This document shows positions 30,582 to 44,253 of a stretch of DNA of 64,000 nucleotides, one piece after another (position 1 is the first letter of the stretch; every line of letters begins with the position of its first letter). The translations under genes and the position numbers were made by a program. The notes beneath the pieces were generated by a model. The model saw only the letters and a list, made by a program, of their open reading frames with translations. It did not search any database and was not told the DNA's origin. Source of the DNA: Phallus indusiatus. Its lineage: Eukaryota > Basidiomycota > Agaricomycetes > Phallales > Phallaceae. The DNA lies in the NCBI GenBank assembly GCA_027605045.1, contig JAQFWX010000002.1, forward strand, positions 372,001-436,000, given 5' to 3'.

Positions 30582-31457
30582 TTAATAAGCTGGTTCGCGA
30601 AACATGAACTGAAAACTGTATTGTTTTGTATCTGGGTCCCAATGAGACCAATTCCAGCCGGTTTCGTCTTCGTCTTCGTTGTCAATTTCGCGAGAAGGAA
30701 TACGGAACGCGATTGACTCATAAGGCTCGGCTGCAACCTACACAGATGTCATCGACTGTATCTTCATTAAAATTCCCCCACTTACTATCAAATATTGATA
30801 AGCTCGGTTTGGTGGCTCTCTCTTTTGTTCCCATGCGCTCATGAACCGTCGACGAGGCTTCACTCCCTCTTTGATTTGTGGTAGATGAACTTGAACTAGC
30901 ATACCCTCCTTGCGCATTGAGGGGTCTCGTACTTTGGTGACACGGTACCCGGGTCTGCCGATCTTAAGAAATATCTTGCGAGCAACGGTACTCTGATGCG
31001 AGGGGGGAATAGTTAATTGGGCATCTTTAGCGTCTCGTGCGGCTCGTCGAGCAAGGTTAGTTTGGTGCTTTTTGCCCTGGGTGTGAGCGAGATATGATCC
31101 TTCATTAGTATGCAATGTTAAACAGAGACGGCATTCAAGGGAACCAAGATGGTTTCGGAGAATATAGGGATCCTGCAAGAAATCAATTTTACTTATAATA
31201 TAGGAATTGAAAGTGGAAGATGCCTTAGCGAGGTCAATGGTTTCCAAAGCAAGTTTTCTCAAACGTTCGCGCCTATCGACGTTTGTTTCAGAGGCACCAG
31301 CAACACCCCCGCCGCCAAACTTTGAGCCGACACGATTCTATCACAACCACATTAACCATTTTAAAGAAATGTTGAGTATGACTGCATATGTACCTGGTAA
31401 TCTAGTGAAAACGTTAAGAGTGCCCAAAAGTTTTTCCATGTGAAGACACTCACCCAT
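30582..31457 (-). CDS. SF3A2: Splicing factor 3A subunit 2 (SF3A2/Prp11)
   Basis: SF3A2 is a subunit of the U2 snRNP needed for branch-site recognition. The matrin-type C2H2 finger is intact ('CRLCLTLHTNEGSYLAHTQG', then 'KKHQTNLARR'), followed by 'KIGRPGYRVTKVRD', 'RRFMSAWEQ' and the C-terminal 'WNWSHWDPDTKQYSFQFMFR'. The conserved start MDYQNR is obtained only by joining ATGG (31457-31454), an 8-nt exon ATTACCAG (31401-31394) and AATCG (from 31337). A 51-nt intron with a GC donor (31223-31173) separates 'ETIDLAK' from 'DPYILRNHLGS'. Another GT-AG intron follows 'RAYQYLI'. The protein lacks the long proline-rich tail of animal SF3A2, as in yeast. The stop is at 30582-30584. Confidence 0.93.
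31394..31401 (-). other. SF3A2: 8-nt coding microexon of SF3A2
   Basis: ATTACCAG lies between a 52-nt intron (31453-31402, GTGAGT...CTAG) and a 56-nt intron (31393-31338, GTACAT...ATAG). Together with ATGG and AATCG it reads Met-Asp-Tyr-Gln-Asn-Arg, the conserved family start. Confidence 0.8.
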
Positions 31458-32026
31458 TGTATGTGTCCAACCGAACTGAGGGGAGAAGTGTCACGCTGAT
31501 GTGACATCATATCACCTCACAAGATTGAGCTTATTTTGATTCTCCTCACCACATTTTCTTTTTTGTGCATCACTGAAGCGAATGGCCAGCCGTTTACCTA
31601 CTATACTCATGCTAGTCAGCGTTTAGATCCACATCGTCACGGTCATTAACTAGACCGTGATCATTAACATATGCTATATTATGCAGGACGGAGTTGATAC
31701 TATATAGCTAAGACCAAAGACACGAATCTTGTCACATCGAGGTTCAAATTTTGCAAAGCGCGTACTTGTCGCAAAAGGGCTGTCATGAACAGAAGATGTA
31801 CAACCGGGTAGTTAGATATAATGGAATGTCGTTGAGAGAGTGGAGTACTCGGTATTTTGAGACCATCACATTACAATACATTCATCTCTCGTTTGTGCAC
31901 GCGTTGGCCGACCTTGATTGGACTTCTTGTTACCAAGCCTTTTCAGCTCAGTTAAACGGTTCATTGCTCGTTTATTTCCCTGTGCTAAAACATCATAAAC
32001 GTTAGTGTGAATTAACAGCTATATAT
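31458..32026. other. Intergenic, SF3A2 promoter side
   Basis: Holds the presumed SF3A2 promoter and the 3' flank of the SKT5-like gene. Small ORFs here show no recognisable domain. Confidence 0.4.
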
Positions 32027-33944
32027 TTATGACTTGCCTGCAGCCCTCATATACCACCGCTTCGCCAACTCCATATCCTGTTTAACGCCAATGCCGACTT
32101 CTGCATAATATCCGACAGCATACTCAGCCTTAGAAAGCCCTTTATTTGCTGCTCTGCGTGCCCATAGGTAAGCCTCGGAGTCGCTCTGCTTTAATACGCC
32201 TTCACTCCCAGTTAGATACCAACCACTGAGGGCTAATTCAGCTTCCGGATCACCCTTCTCCGCTGCCTTGGTGTACCATGCAATCGACCGACGCGAGTCG
32301 GCGGAGCAACCCAGAGTCCCATATTCATAACACTGCCCAAGCTTATACTGGCTTGGAATATACCCGAACTGGGCAGCGCGAGTAAAAAGTTCTTTGGCGT
32401 ACATTTCATCGTGAACGACAATACTATTGTCCTTCCTTTCATGGAGTAAGCCAAGTTCATGTAATGCATGTGGATTTTCCTCGTCCGCTTGCTCAGCCGC
32501 TCGCTTTAACCATCCTATAGCTTCCCTTGGATTCCTTTGCTGGCCCAAAGATCCGTTGAGTAAAATCATGCCCAACTTGTACATAGCTGCGGTATCGCCT
32601 AAACTTGCAGCTTTTCGATAAAAAGCGAAGGCGCGTGGGTGCTCTCGACGAGTACCGGCCCCAATCTCATTGCAAACAGCGACACGATACGAGGCGGCAG
32701 CGTGGTTTTGCTTAGCCGCCTGTAAATATAGGTGGTACGCTCGTTCATGATCAACTTGCAATCCCAATGCTCCTGTTCCATAGCAATTAGCAAGAAAGAA
32801 TTGCGCTTCTGAGTAAGCGTTTCCTTGAGTAGCTAATCGTCTCATGACCTTCAAGCTTTCCGCAACTAAAGTATCACGGTACTTTTTGACCGCTCGTTGA
32901 TCAGGAGAGTCGGCACCAATTTTTTTAGCGGCTTCTATCAGATATTTAGCGTACGAGAAATGAGCCTCCGGATCCGGATCATTTTTGATGCGTTGTCGGT
33001 AGTCATCAACATAAGCTTTCGTATAAGGTGGAGCAGTTAAGTCCACGGCTTTGGACTTTTTCCTCGATCCAAAATCCACAGATGTAACCGTACCCGATCG
33101 CTGCAAGGCGGATCTTGGGTCTGCAGGATTCGGATTGGGTAATGACGACGTGCTTGATATGGATGGACTAATTGGAGGAGTCTTGCCAGAGAAGGATCTG
33201 AAGGAAGAACATGTGACTCTAAATGTCCTGCGGCACTGTGGTAACTGGGCTGTTGCGTATGCAAGGGGGCAAGAGTAGGAGCTACGCTCAATGAATCGGG
33301 TCCAGCCGAGTAGTAAGAATCGTAGTGTGTGTTCGTTGTGTTATTGTGCTGATAAGCGTAAGGGTAGGGTGGCTTCCCTTGGTGCAACTGAGCATAATCT
33401 GATGGAAGGGTGGTGGCATGTCTAGGTCGAGTTTGCGAATAAGACAAAGTTGCGTGGTTCGACATAACGCTTTCACTTCGACTGGGAAAGTCGGGCGGAC
33501 CGCTGTGATAGCCTAACGCACTGGGAGCTCTGACGGAGGAAGGGTCACTTATACGTAAACTACTCATATGAAGAGCAGCGTCATCGTATAGACGTGTAGT
33601 TGAAACAAATTCGTTGGATGAGTTTATGCCATGATTTAAAGCTGGAGTCGATTGATTGTGTAGATTCATGAGTGGGTTTGCTAGTTTCATCAGATATAAT
33701 CTGAATCCATCAGTCAGGAAGCAGACTTACGCCCGCGACTCGGATCCAACTTGGGATCCCAAACACTAGGTCCTTCCTCGCCATCCCAGTGATATTCGTC
33801 AACAATTGAATCCAACACCGGTGCCCAAGTTGCGTTGTCAGGCTGTTTGCCTTCGGCAAGCGACAGACTAAGCTGAGCATGAGGGTGAGAGTCCGGATAA
33901 GGCGACTGCTGCGTGAAGCCGTAAGCCTCTGAATGGTATGACAT
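32027..33944 (-). CDS. SKT5/CHS4-like Sel1-repeat protein (chitin synthase regulator)
   Basis: Sel1-repeat proteins of this type activate or anchor chitin synthase at the cell cortex. The start 'MSYHSEAYGFTQQSPYP' is at 33944. Exon 1 ends before a GTAAGT donor and a 50-nt intron (about 33726-33677). A disordered, tyrosine/histidine-rich exon follows. A 50-nt intron (33285-33236, GTAGCT...ACAG) restores the frame into 'GSRKKSKAVDLTAPPYTKAY'. The C-terminal half holds about seven Sel1 repeats ('AQFFLANCYGTGALG', 'AMYKLGMILLNGSLGQ', 'EAELALSGWYLTGSEG'). It ends 'WYMRAAGKS'. The family name is inferred from the repeats plus the disordered N-terminus. Confidence 0.75.
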
Positions 33945-34292
33945 CTCTGGGTGCTTCTAGCTAAAGAAGGTCGAATGTTGTTGAAGAACAAGGATAAATT
34001 CCAAATTTCGGCAAAAAGAGTGTAGAGCGCGCTGCTTGAACGAAGAAATGAGTTTAAATAACGAAGCGGAGTACAAAGCAGGACAGAGTATACACTGAAC
34101 TGTTTCTGGATGATAGCCTCGCGAGGTTTGAAAATAATATAAAGAGAAATTTCAGAGAGTATTCTATCTCACTATTGAAAAGTCGATATGCAACATCAAT
34201 CACTGGAGCATCCAAATTTCCTCAGCTGTATCATTCACACTCCGTCGTCACAAGTGTGCAACTTGACTTATGTCATCACACGCTGTTGGCGC
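33945..34292. promoter_or_regulatory. Shared divergent promoter region (SKT5-like and JHD1)
   Basis: 348 bp separate the two start codons of divergent genes. No clear TATA box; nothing else recognised. Confidence 0.4.
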
Positions 34293-36825
34293 ATGGCACC
34301 TCGCCGACGTTCCACACGCAAGGCAGCCGCCACGACGACCGCCCGCGAGCCTTCTCAGCAGCCCTCAGAAACTTCGGTTTTATCTGATGTTCCTCAAATA
34401 AACGACAAAGACAGTTGTCCGTTTTGTTCCAGATCGGAGGTTCGTCTTCAAGAGGGAGAAAAGGACACCTGGATCCAATGTGATAAATGCAAGACCTGGT
34501 TCCATTGGCGATGCATAGGACAGGGAGATGATTATGAGGCCCTTCACAAATGGCACGTGGACTTACTACGCACTTCTGTTGCTAAATTAAAACGTATGTT
34601 AGGTACTGTCAACCATGTCGCGACGCCAATCCTACGCTTAAGTCGACCTTAAAGCCTCCTGCCCGCAAATCATCTCGCAAGCGTACGCAACTAGATTACG
34701 CCAATCTTCACGCCGGTCTTGATCCTTCAACTCATGATGCCAACAAATGGTTGCATATTATAGCAACCAAAGACATTAAAAGTGCTGATTTTAGGCGTAT
34801 GGAAGGCTCAGATGTAAATATGGAGTGGCTGGAACGCGATCCAGATGCGTTAAAGGAGCCTGTCATCATTGAAAATCCCGAGGGTTTGGGAATGCGCATG
34901 CCTTCTGAGGAGTTTACAGTCGCGGACGTTGCTGAATGCATTGGCCCTGAAACGCCGCTCGAAGTCATAGGTAAATTTTCAGTTCCAGGTTTTCGTTTCA
35001 GAGAAAATAATGAATGCACAGATGTATCTACTCAATCTACGTCCCCGAATTGGACATTAGGCAAATGGGTCGAATACTATTCTTTGCCTGCGAGCTCTCG
35101 CGATAAAATCCGCAATGTGATCTCCTTAGAATTCTCAAACACTCCCCTTGTAAATAAGGTTCATCCGCCTCGCATTGTGAAGGAGTTAGACTGGGTAGAA
35201 TTATTCTGGCCAGCGAGCAAACGAGGCCCTGGGCATGCATACCCTAAAGTCCAAATGTATTGCTTAATGAGTGTTTCAAACGCTTGGACGGTGAAATTTT
35301 TTTTGTCCTTCTAAACATTACCCCATTAACTCCCAAGCGTTTAAAAGGACTGGCACATTGATTTTGCGGGCTCTTCAGTGTATTACCATATATTCAAAGG
35401 GTCTAAGGTATTAAAATCTCGCTTCGTTTATGTTTATATCATTCAGTCTTCTCAGGTCTTCTACTTTATTCGTCCCACACCTTCTAATCTAAGTGCATAT
35501 GAACGATGGTCCGGCACCGACATGCAAACCACAACCTGGCTGGGTGATATGGTGGATGAAGTTTTCAAAGTGGAGCTTGTGGAAGGCAGTACCATGTGTG
35601 TGTTTTTCCTTTCAAAAGGTGTTCTATTTATTGAACCTGTCGTAACTATCAGGATAATTCCGACTGGCTGGATTCATGCCGTGGTATGCACCCGACGTCA
35701 AAAATGTTTCTTGCCGGTTATAAGCTCCTCTTGCACAGTATACGCCTGTTGACTCATTAGTTTTCGGTGGTAATTTCTTACATTCTTGGAATGTTGCGAC
35801 TCGTGAGTATTCTTTTTCTGTACACAGATAATTACTAATGCTTAGGATAACAATACAGAACTAAGGGTTCGTGATATTGAGATTGCTACTCATGTTCCTA
35901 AAAAATTTCGTTTCCCGCTGTTTTCCCGGTTAGTGATCTTCTCCACTTGATTTCCCGAAAATCCGGGGAATACTTGCTTGTTCAAAAAGCACTTCCTTTT
36001 TTACTATTTACTGACTTGGTGATTTAAAGTCTCTGTTGGTATGTTGGAGAGAGGTACCTTCGGGATCTAAAGGCATACGAAGAATTCTCTACACGCATCT
36101 TGGAGTCACTCGCTGCCCTTGCTGATTTTTTAGTCTCTGAAGCCAGACTGATTGAATCTCGCCCGAGTTCTCTCTCAGCTTTTGAGGTCATGAGGAAAGA
36201 GGCAAAGGATGCCATTCCCGCGGACAAAGTAAAGGATGGTCCAGGTCTGGCGCGTGAATTACGATGGCGTGTGCGGAATGCACTTGGATTAACGAGCGAC
36301 GACGAAACTATGAGCAAAAAAAGCAAACCATACAGCGTTACAGCACCAGCTCGCAGAATCAAACGCAAACGCGAAAGTGTAGATTTAGCAGACCATTCAG
36401 AGAGGGAAGAAGCTACACACACACACCTCTTTCGAAACTGGGCCCCGCTTGGTTGGGACAAGGAAACGTGCTTTCCAAGGCAAACGAGATCAGAAATTCG
36501 ACAATTGCAAGGAGCTATTTTCAAAGAAAACGATACTGGACTTGAAGATTGGAATGTTGACATCACTGATGGCAACGAGATGCCAAATGGAACGGCAAAG
36601 GATGAGGTCTCTGTGGAAACAACTCTCGATGTAATCGTGAAGGTACGACAAATGCAATCGGGTACGGAGGATATCATTGAAAGGCAACGAGTTGAGCGTA
36701 AGCTTGAAGTTTTCAAACGGCTCAAGAAGGAATATCCCGAGTGTATCTCTGGCGAAAATGGACAGATGGATATGAACACAAATTCACTATCGAGAGAATC
36801 AAAGATCGAGAGCTGTGTCAGTTGA
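34293..36825 (+). CDS. JHD1: JmjC histone demethylase of the JHD1/KDM2 type with PHD finger
   Basis: Predicted Fe(II)/2-oxoglutarate histone lysine demethylase; the JHD1 family acts on H3K36. A PHD finger follows the basic start: 'CPFC', '[17 protein letters not shown]', then 'KWYCQPC' after a GC-AG intron (34553-34602). The JmjC core has the iron ligands in '[10 protein letters not shown]' and 'GWIHAVYTP' and the cosubstrate Lys in 'FKGSKVFYFIRP'. The conserved 'GKWVEYY' and 'LEFSNTPLV' precede it and '[12 protein letters not shown]' follows. At least nine introns are needed, and each joins conserved sequence in frame. The C-terminal 250 residues are charged and unassigned. The stop at 36825 is 137 bp before the next start. 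Confidence 0.9.
34553..34602 (+). other. JHD1: GC-AG intron in the JHD1 PHD finger
   Basis: A 50-nt intron begins GCACGT and ends GTTAG. Splicing after AAATG restores Lys-Trp-Tyr-Cys of the PHD consensus; a GT donor a few bases on gives a frameshift and a stop. Confidence 0.75.
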
Positions 36826-36962
36826 TTTAGTCGTACATTGTCTAATTGTTGGTGTATTACTATCGAACCAAATTGTACTTACCCTGAGGGGTATACGAAA
36901 TTTGAAGCCGATTTATAAGTGCGCCGCCTGAATAGACTTCCGACACCTTGTTAGACGTCAAT

Positions 36963-38787
36963 ATGGCTACGACGATGAAGCCACTGATCAGCATTGTTGG
37001 AACCACAGGCGTTGGGAAATCCCGCTTGGCTATCGAACTTGCCTTGGCCATGTCAAAGCCTCAAAAGCACCCTTGGAAATCTGCAAAAATTATTAATAGT
37101 GATGCGATGCAGGCTTATATTGGTGCCGATGTCCTTACCAACAAAGTTCCTTTGGTTGAAAGACACGAAATTGATCATCTTCTCATGGACTTCAAGCATC
37201 CAGGAGAGCAGTACGTAGTTGGACAGTGGGTTAACGATGCCACTCAAAAGGTTGAGTGAACCACCTTCCCCCCCAATCCACCTAACTCCACGTATTGTTA
37301 AACTTCTCAGATAGCAGAATTGCATGAACAGTCAGTTCTCCCCATCGTTGTTGGGGGTACAGCATATTGGATCCAACATCTTATATTCGGCAATCGTTTG
37401 GCCTCTTCCGTAAACCTTTCAACGCTCCCCGGCGAGAAACACACCGCCTGTTCAGTTTCACCTGAACTTGCGCAAAAAATACACTCTCTTCCCCCTGAAC
37501 TTTTAGAACTATTCCTCAATTTACCTAAATCTTTGCAGTTGGAGCAAGCACCAGCTTATCATGCGCTTCTATCCTCTCTCGACCCCACCACGGCAGCAAG
37601 ATGGCACTGGAGGGACACTCGGAAAGTTATACGCAGCTTAGAGTTGATCAAAGAGTACGGTTGTTTGACCAGTGAAATTATGGCCAAGCAGGCCTTATCC
37701 CACGCTCAGCCAAGGTATGATGTCGTTCACTTCAATAGTTGAAATGTATCAATACCTGACTCAGATACTACACGCTGGTCTTTTGGCTTTACGCGGATCC
37801 GGATGTATTAAAGTCTCGGTTGGATGCACGGGTCGATGAGATGATGAAGGTTTGTGTTGTTTTTGATTCTCAATGTAATCCTGGCTCAGGACCTTCGATT
37901 CAGCAAGGATTATTGAAAGACGTAATTACTCTTCGAAATATATTACAGGAGAACCCAATTTCCGTCGTTCCAAATGGCGAATTACCCGGTATATATCAAT
38001 CCATAGGTATGATAGCACAAGGGAGACGAATTTATCTCTGTTTAACGTGAAATCAGGCTTCAAAGAGTTTGATAACTACTTATCACATGATTCCCCTACC
38101 GAAAAAGAGTACAAAGAATCAGTCGAAAGGACTAAAATATCCACACGCCAGTATGCAAAAAAGCAGGTACATTGGATACGCAACAAACTTTTACCCGCTA
38201 TCGGACAGCTAGACTCTGGCGAACCTAAAGTCTTTATGTACTTGCTTGATGCCACAGGTATAAAAATCCCATACTTTAAGCAAAGGTTTTAAACAACACA
38301 TCTCTCAGATCTGACAGCATGGCAGAAAGAAGTCTTTAATGTTGCCGATGAGTTAATACACCGTAGGTGATCAGTCGCTTTTGGACTGACTATACATCAT
38401 GACCGAGAATCCAGGTTTTCTGGAAAACAGTGACCTTCCGGATCCCCGAGGCGTCTCAGAAACTGCAAATACAATGTTGACTATTTCACCCAGAGACGAA
38501 GAGTATGGTCATCTGTCCTTATCTATCCTCTCCTTATCTTACTATCAAACCTTAGTCCAACGGCCTTTTTGAACGGACGACGGATGGTTACTTGTGATGT
38601 ATGCACGACTAATCATACGATGCCAACAATGATGACGGAGGGCCTTGAATGGCAGGCCCACCTGCGTTCTCGCAAGCACCGGCGTAATTTGCGGAAGAAT
38701 GACGGTACACTATCTTCACTTTCGCCGGTTCTTACGCAATTCACAAACACTAAATACACATCGCAGTCTGATACAAATACGTTGTAG
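36963..38787 (+). CDS. MOD5: tRNA dimethylallyltransferase (MOD5/MiaA family)
   Basis: Transfers an isopentenyl group to A37 of tRNAs reading U-starting codons. The P-loop 'GTTGVGKS' is near residue 15, then 'IINSDAMQAYIGADV', 'LPIVVGGTAYWIQHL' and 'RKVIRSLELIKEYG'. 'KISTRQYAKKQVHWIRN' is the tRNA-binding signature. The eukaryotic C-terminal C2H2 finger is present ('CDVC' then 'WQAHLRSRKHRR'). Introns are short GT-AG ones, for example after 'QK' near 37250. The first good ATG is at 36963. The stop lies 4 bp from the stop of the convergent phosphofructokinase-2 gene, so the 3' untranslated regions must overlap. Confidence 0.9.
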
Positions 38788-38791
38788 GATA

Positions 38792-41105
<2,314 letters not shown>

Positions 41106-41479
41106 GAAAATATGTCGAAAATGAATTACGTAAGCGCTTGAAGTCACTGTCCGATCAAAATCGAGCGTTCAGTATGTTGCCCAGTACGCCAGTTCAATGC
41201 TCCTCGCTTGAGGTTTAGCAGTGAATGTTTTGTTTTCGTAACCACTACGCTAACTTTTCGTGTCAATATTTTGTCGTATTGTATGTTATATTTCTGTGTT
41301 CCACACAGCAAGCAATAATAATTGAAATCACATGACAGCACAAGAGAGTAGAAGTTGGAAACAGAAGGAAGAGAAGAAAAAAGCAGCTGGGTTGGTCTTG
41401 ATAACATATCTGTCATGGAATAAGCGATGAGCCTTATGCACAAAGAGATGCGCATACGAGGTAAACAGATGACGCCTTA
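41106..41479. other. Intergenic, phosphofructo-2-kinase promoter side
   Basis: 374 bp between two genes on the minus strand. No motif or ORF recognised. Confidence 0.4.
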
Positions 41480-43006
41480 CTAATCCAGGCTAATTCGCAA
41501 TTGTTCCAATGGTATGGGCACAAAAGTGTCTAATTCAATTCCCCGTTGGCGCAACTCAGGTTCGCAATGAGGGGGGACGAGCTGTCGCATCAGATCAGGC
41601 CGGATAGACAGTTCTACAATGTCGTTCAATGATCAATGCTCTTCGACAAGTTCGAATACCAAACACTTACCTTCTCGAGTGAAATCAAATAACGGAGGAA
41701 AGTCTTTACCATTTGGCATATGTTGCCCTTCTACGCGCAACTCGTCAAAGAAGGGATGGCACATGGCTTCAACGGCACTTAGTCGGGCCTCAGGTGTATA
41801 CTCCAAAAGTTTGCTGACGAGATCAATTGCTTCCACAGTAGTTCGTGGCCGGAATACCTGTGTGAGTAAAAAGTAAGAAATTCCGGGTTATACACCGGGA
41901 CCAAAACTCAAAGTTGAAGATTATAACTCATACTTTTGAAAATGGATGTGGTTTAATCTGAGGAAACCGGTGGTCTTGGTAATTAGGGTTCATGGTTTTG
42001 ATTTGCTCGCGCGATGGAGTGCCCAAAACCTTGATAATTTCGACTAGCTGATCAATACCACTTTCCCCTGGGAATAAGGGTTGCCCCAACATCAGCTCCG
42101 CCATGACGCATCCTGTTGACCATATGTCTAGTCAAAGTCGCAGGGTTAGTTTCGAAACAATACATCCACCAATTGTTGAACAAACCAATATTTGTAGTAT
42201 AGTTCGTAGCCCCAAATATAAGCTCCGGTGCGCGATAGTACCTTGAGCAGATGTAGCTCACGTTCGGCTCTCCCGCAACCAGTATCTTCGCACTTCCGAA
42301 ATCACATAACTTGAGGACACCAGTAGCTGGATTAAGCAAGAGATTCTGTGGTTTGATATCTCGATGACATATTCCAACGGAGTGTATATAAGCCAGAGAA
42401 CGGAACACTTGATACATATACAGCTTGATTTGAAGCATTGGCATAGGTTGCTTGAGTCGGACATAGTGTCTACTGGCACGATAAACAGTGTCCGGAACGT
42501 ATTCGAGGACCAAATTCAAATAGACTTCGTCTTTCTATACTCATCAAAAAGAAAAAGTTAGATCAGAACTGAGCTGCCAAATCCGTCGTTTAGTACCTTG
42601 CTTTCCCCATTTGAATAGAAAAAGGCCTTTAAATCCACAACGTTAGGATGCGAGACTAGCCTCATTATTTGCAACTCCCGATTCTATTGCCCGGAAAACA
42701 TGGTCGACAAGTCAGATATACTGCCTTGTTGAAGAAGCTAGGAAGGTCACCTTAAACCGTTTGTCCTGTAGAACTTTCTTGATTGCGATATCCTCTTCTC
42801 CTTTTGGAGCATTGATAACTTTCGCCTGAAAGACAATGCCGAAAGAACCATTGCCAATAACTTTGCAATTTGTATATGAAAGATCGCGTTGTTGTCCCGT
42901 CTTCCCATCAGATGCGACGACTTTGACGACTTTGTTGGAATCATCTAATAACACTCAATGAGCCACAACATAATCGAATTACCAGGAGTGAATTGGACGT
43001 ACCCAT
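41480..43006 (-). CDS. GSK3: Glycogen synthase kinase 3 (GSK3)
   Basis: Ser/Thr kinase of the GSK3/shaggy family. The Gly loop is '[14 protein letters not shown]', the ATP Lys is in '[12 protein letters not shown]', the catalytic loop '[14 protein letters not shown]', then '[20 protein letters not shown]' with the activating Tyr, and '[11 protein letters not shown]'. The C-lobe ends '[11 protein letters not shown]' at 41480. The best start is an ATGG exon at 43006-43003. A 58-nt intron (43002-42945) joins it to ATGATTCC to read Met-Asp-Asp-Ser before '[19 protein letters not shown]', a segment expected near the family N-terminus. The next exons are joined by GT-AG introns. Confidence 0.92.
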
Positions 43007-44253
43007 CTTTAAACTGCTTCCAGACATTTAGGATGGGTGAAATTTGTCGGAAGTGGATCGTCCTGCATAGGAAGAGTAAGCAAGGGGGCTTTGACAAGGA
43101 CAGTCCAAGTCATGTAAATGAGGACCACGTACCGGAATATAGACAAGAAGGAAACAATACTAAGGAAAAATGATCAGGCGTTGGGTGGAGGGATAGAAGG
43201 GAGTACTGCGAGATGCCAGTAAGTGGAAAGTCACGCGGAAAGATGATTCGTTAGAACAAACACATACAAACAACCGCCGAGGTTCGATCGTGACTTCACC
43301 GTCGGCGCCAATTATATCTGACAACGTTACCTTGGCCAGGCTCCTGCGACGATACAAGTTGTTGTCAAATACCTTTTCGCCTGGACATGTCGTCGTACAA
43401 CATTGTGAACGCTCTTGCGTTGCGTAATAGCTATTTCAGAGTTGACATTCGTCGCGAGCCTCGGACCATGCAACTCTGTCTGCAACGGTAGTATGCACAG
43501 ACACCTAGCGAACGCCAGAATTTAATAATCTATGCCCTTCCTCGGGAGTTTGAGAATGGCAGAGTTACTGCTGTTGGTTTTTTGTAGAGGCTGAGTGGTG
43601 GAGAACGTGCAGAGTGACAGCCCACTCGTCGTTCGACTGGTTCATGGTAAATAGTGTACTACGCGTGACATCATCTCTTGTGTTGACGTGAACTGATCTT
43701 TTTGGTTCTCTAGCATGTTCTCTGTCTGCGAACAAAGAAGAGATACCTTCTCAATTGAGATTGCATCCCTATGGTCAATGCGCAGTAACCAAATCACTCG
43801 ACCTCCCACGACGATAGGACCAGATCGGAACCCCTCGCACCTATCCAATCGCTGTAAGCCATCCAGTGCAACTGTCAAAACATATGAATCGTCACCCACT
43901 CATCCGCAGCATCCGTTGTTTGTTTAGATATCCTCTACTTGGTCGTTTGTTGAATCTACTCCGTTTTCTTGTCAGCTTTTTCCCTCAAACTTGCGAGGTA
44001 ACGAACGCTGCAGTGGCTTTCCCTCTAGCTATAGCCCCCGATGATTGTCGCTATGTGAAAACCACCTTTTTATACTTATTGCATATACCCACGTTTGGTC
44101 TTCCTGTTAGGTATGGCACCATCAACTGCGGGTGAACGCCTGTCTGGGAATTTCTGTAAATATCGACCCGTGTTTTTGCATATAAAACCCATGCTGCGCA
44201 TCTTTATCCACCGTCCACGCTTTCTTGTACTTTGAGGCTTCCCTCCAGTCATT
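43007..44253. other. Intergenic, no firm gene
   Basis: Includes the 5' flank of GSK3 and the promoter of the cupredoxin gene (TATAAAA at 44181-44187, about 70 bp before its ATG). A minus-strand ORF at 43899-43642 and a stretch near 43380-43270 look weakly protein-like, but I recognise no family and see no complete exon structure. Confidence 0.35.

Noticed and set aside
31173..31223. Reading the SF3A2 51-nt segment as coding.
   Set aside because: The family sequence is contiguous across this point and the segment ends in a good acceptor (TTCTTGCAG), so an intron is the better explanation; retention is left as a possibility in the findings.
33110..33290. Frameshift in the SKT5-like gene.
   Set aside because: A 50-nt GT-AG intron at 33285-33236 joins the two frames in phase, so no mutation is needed.
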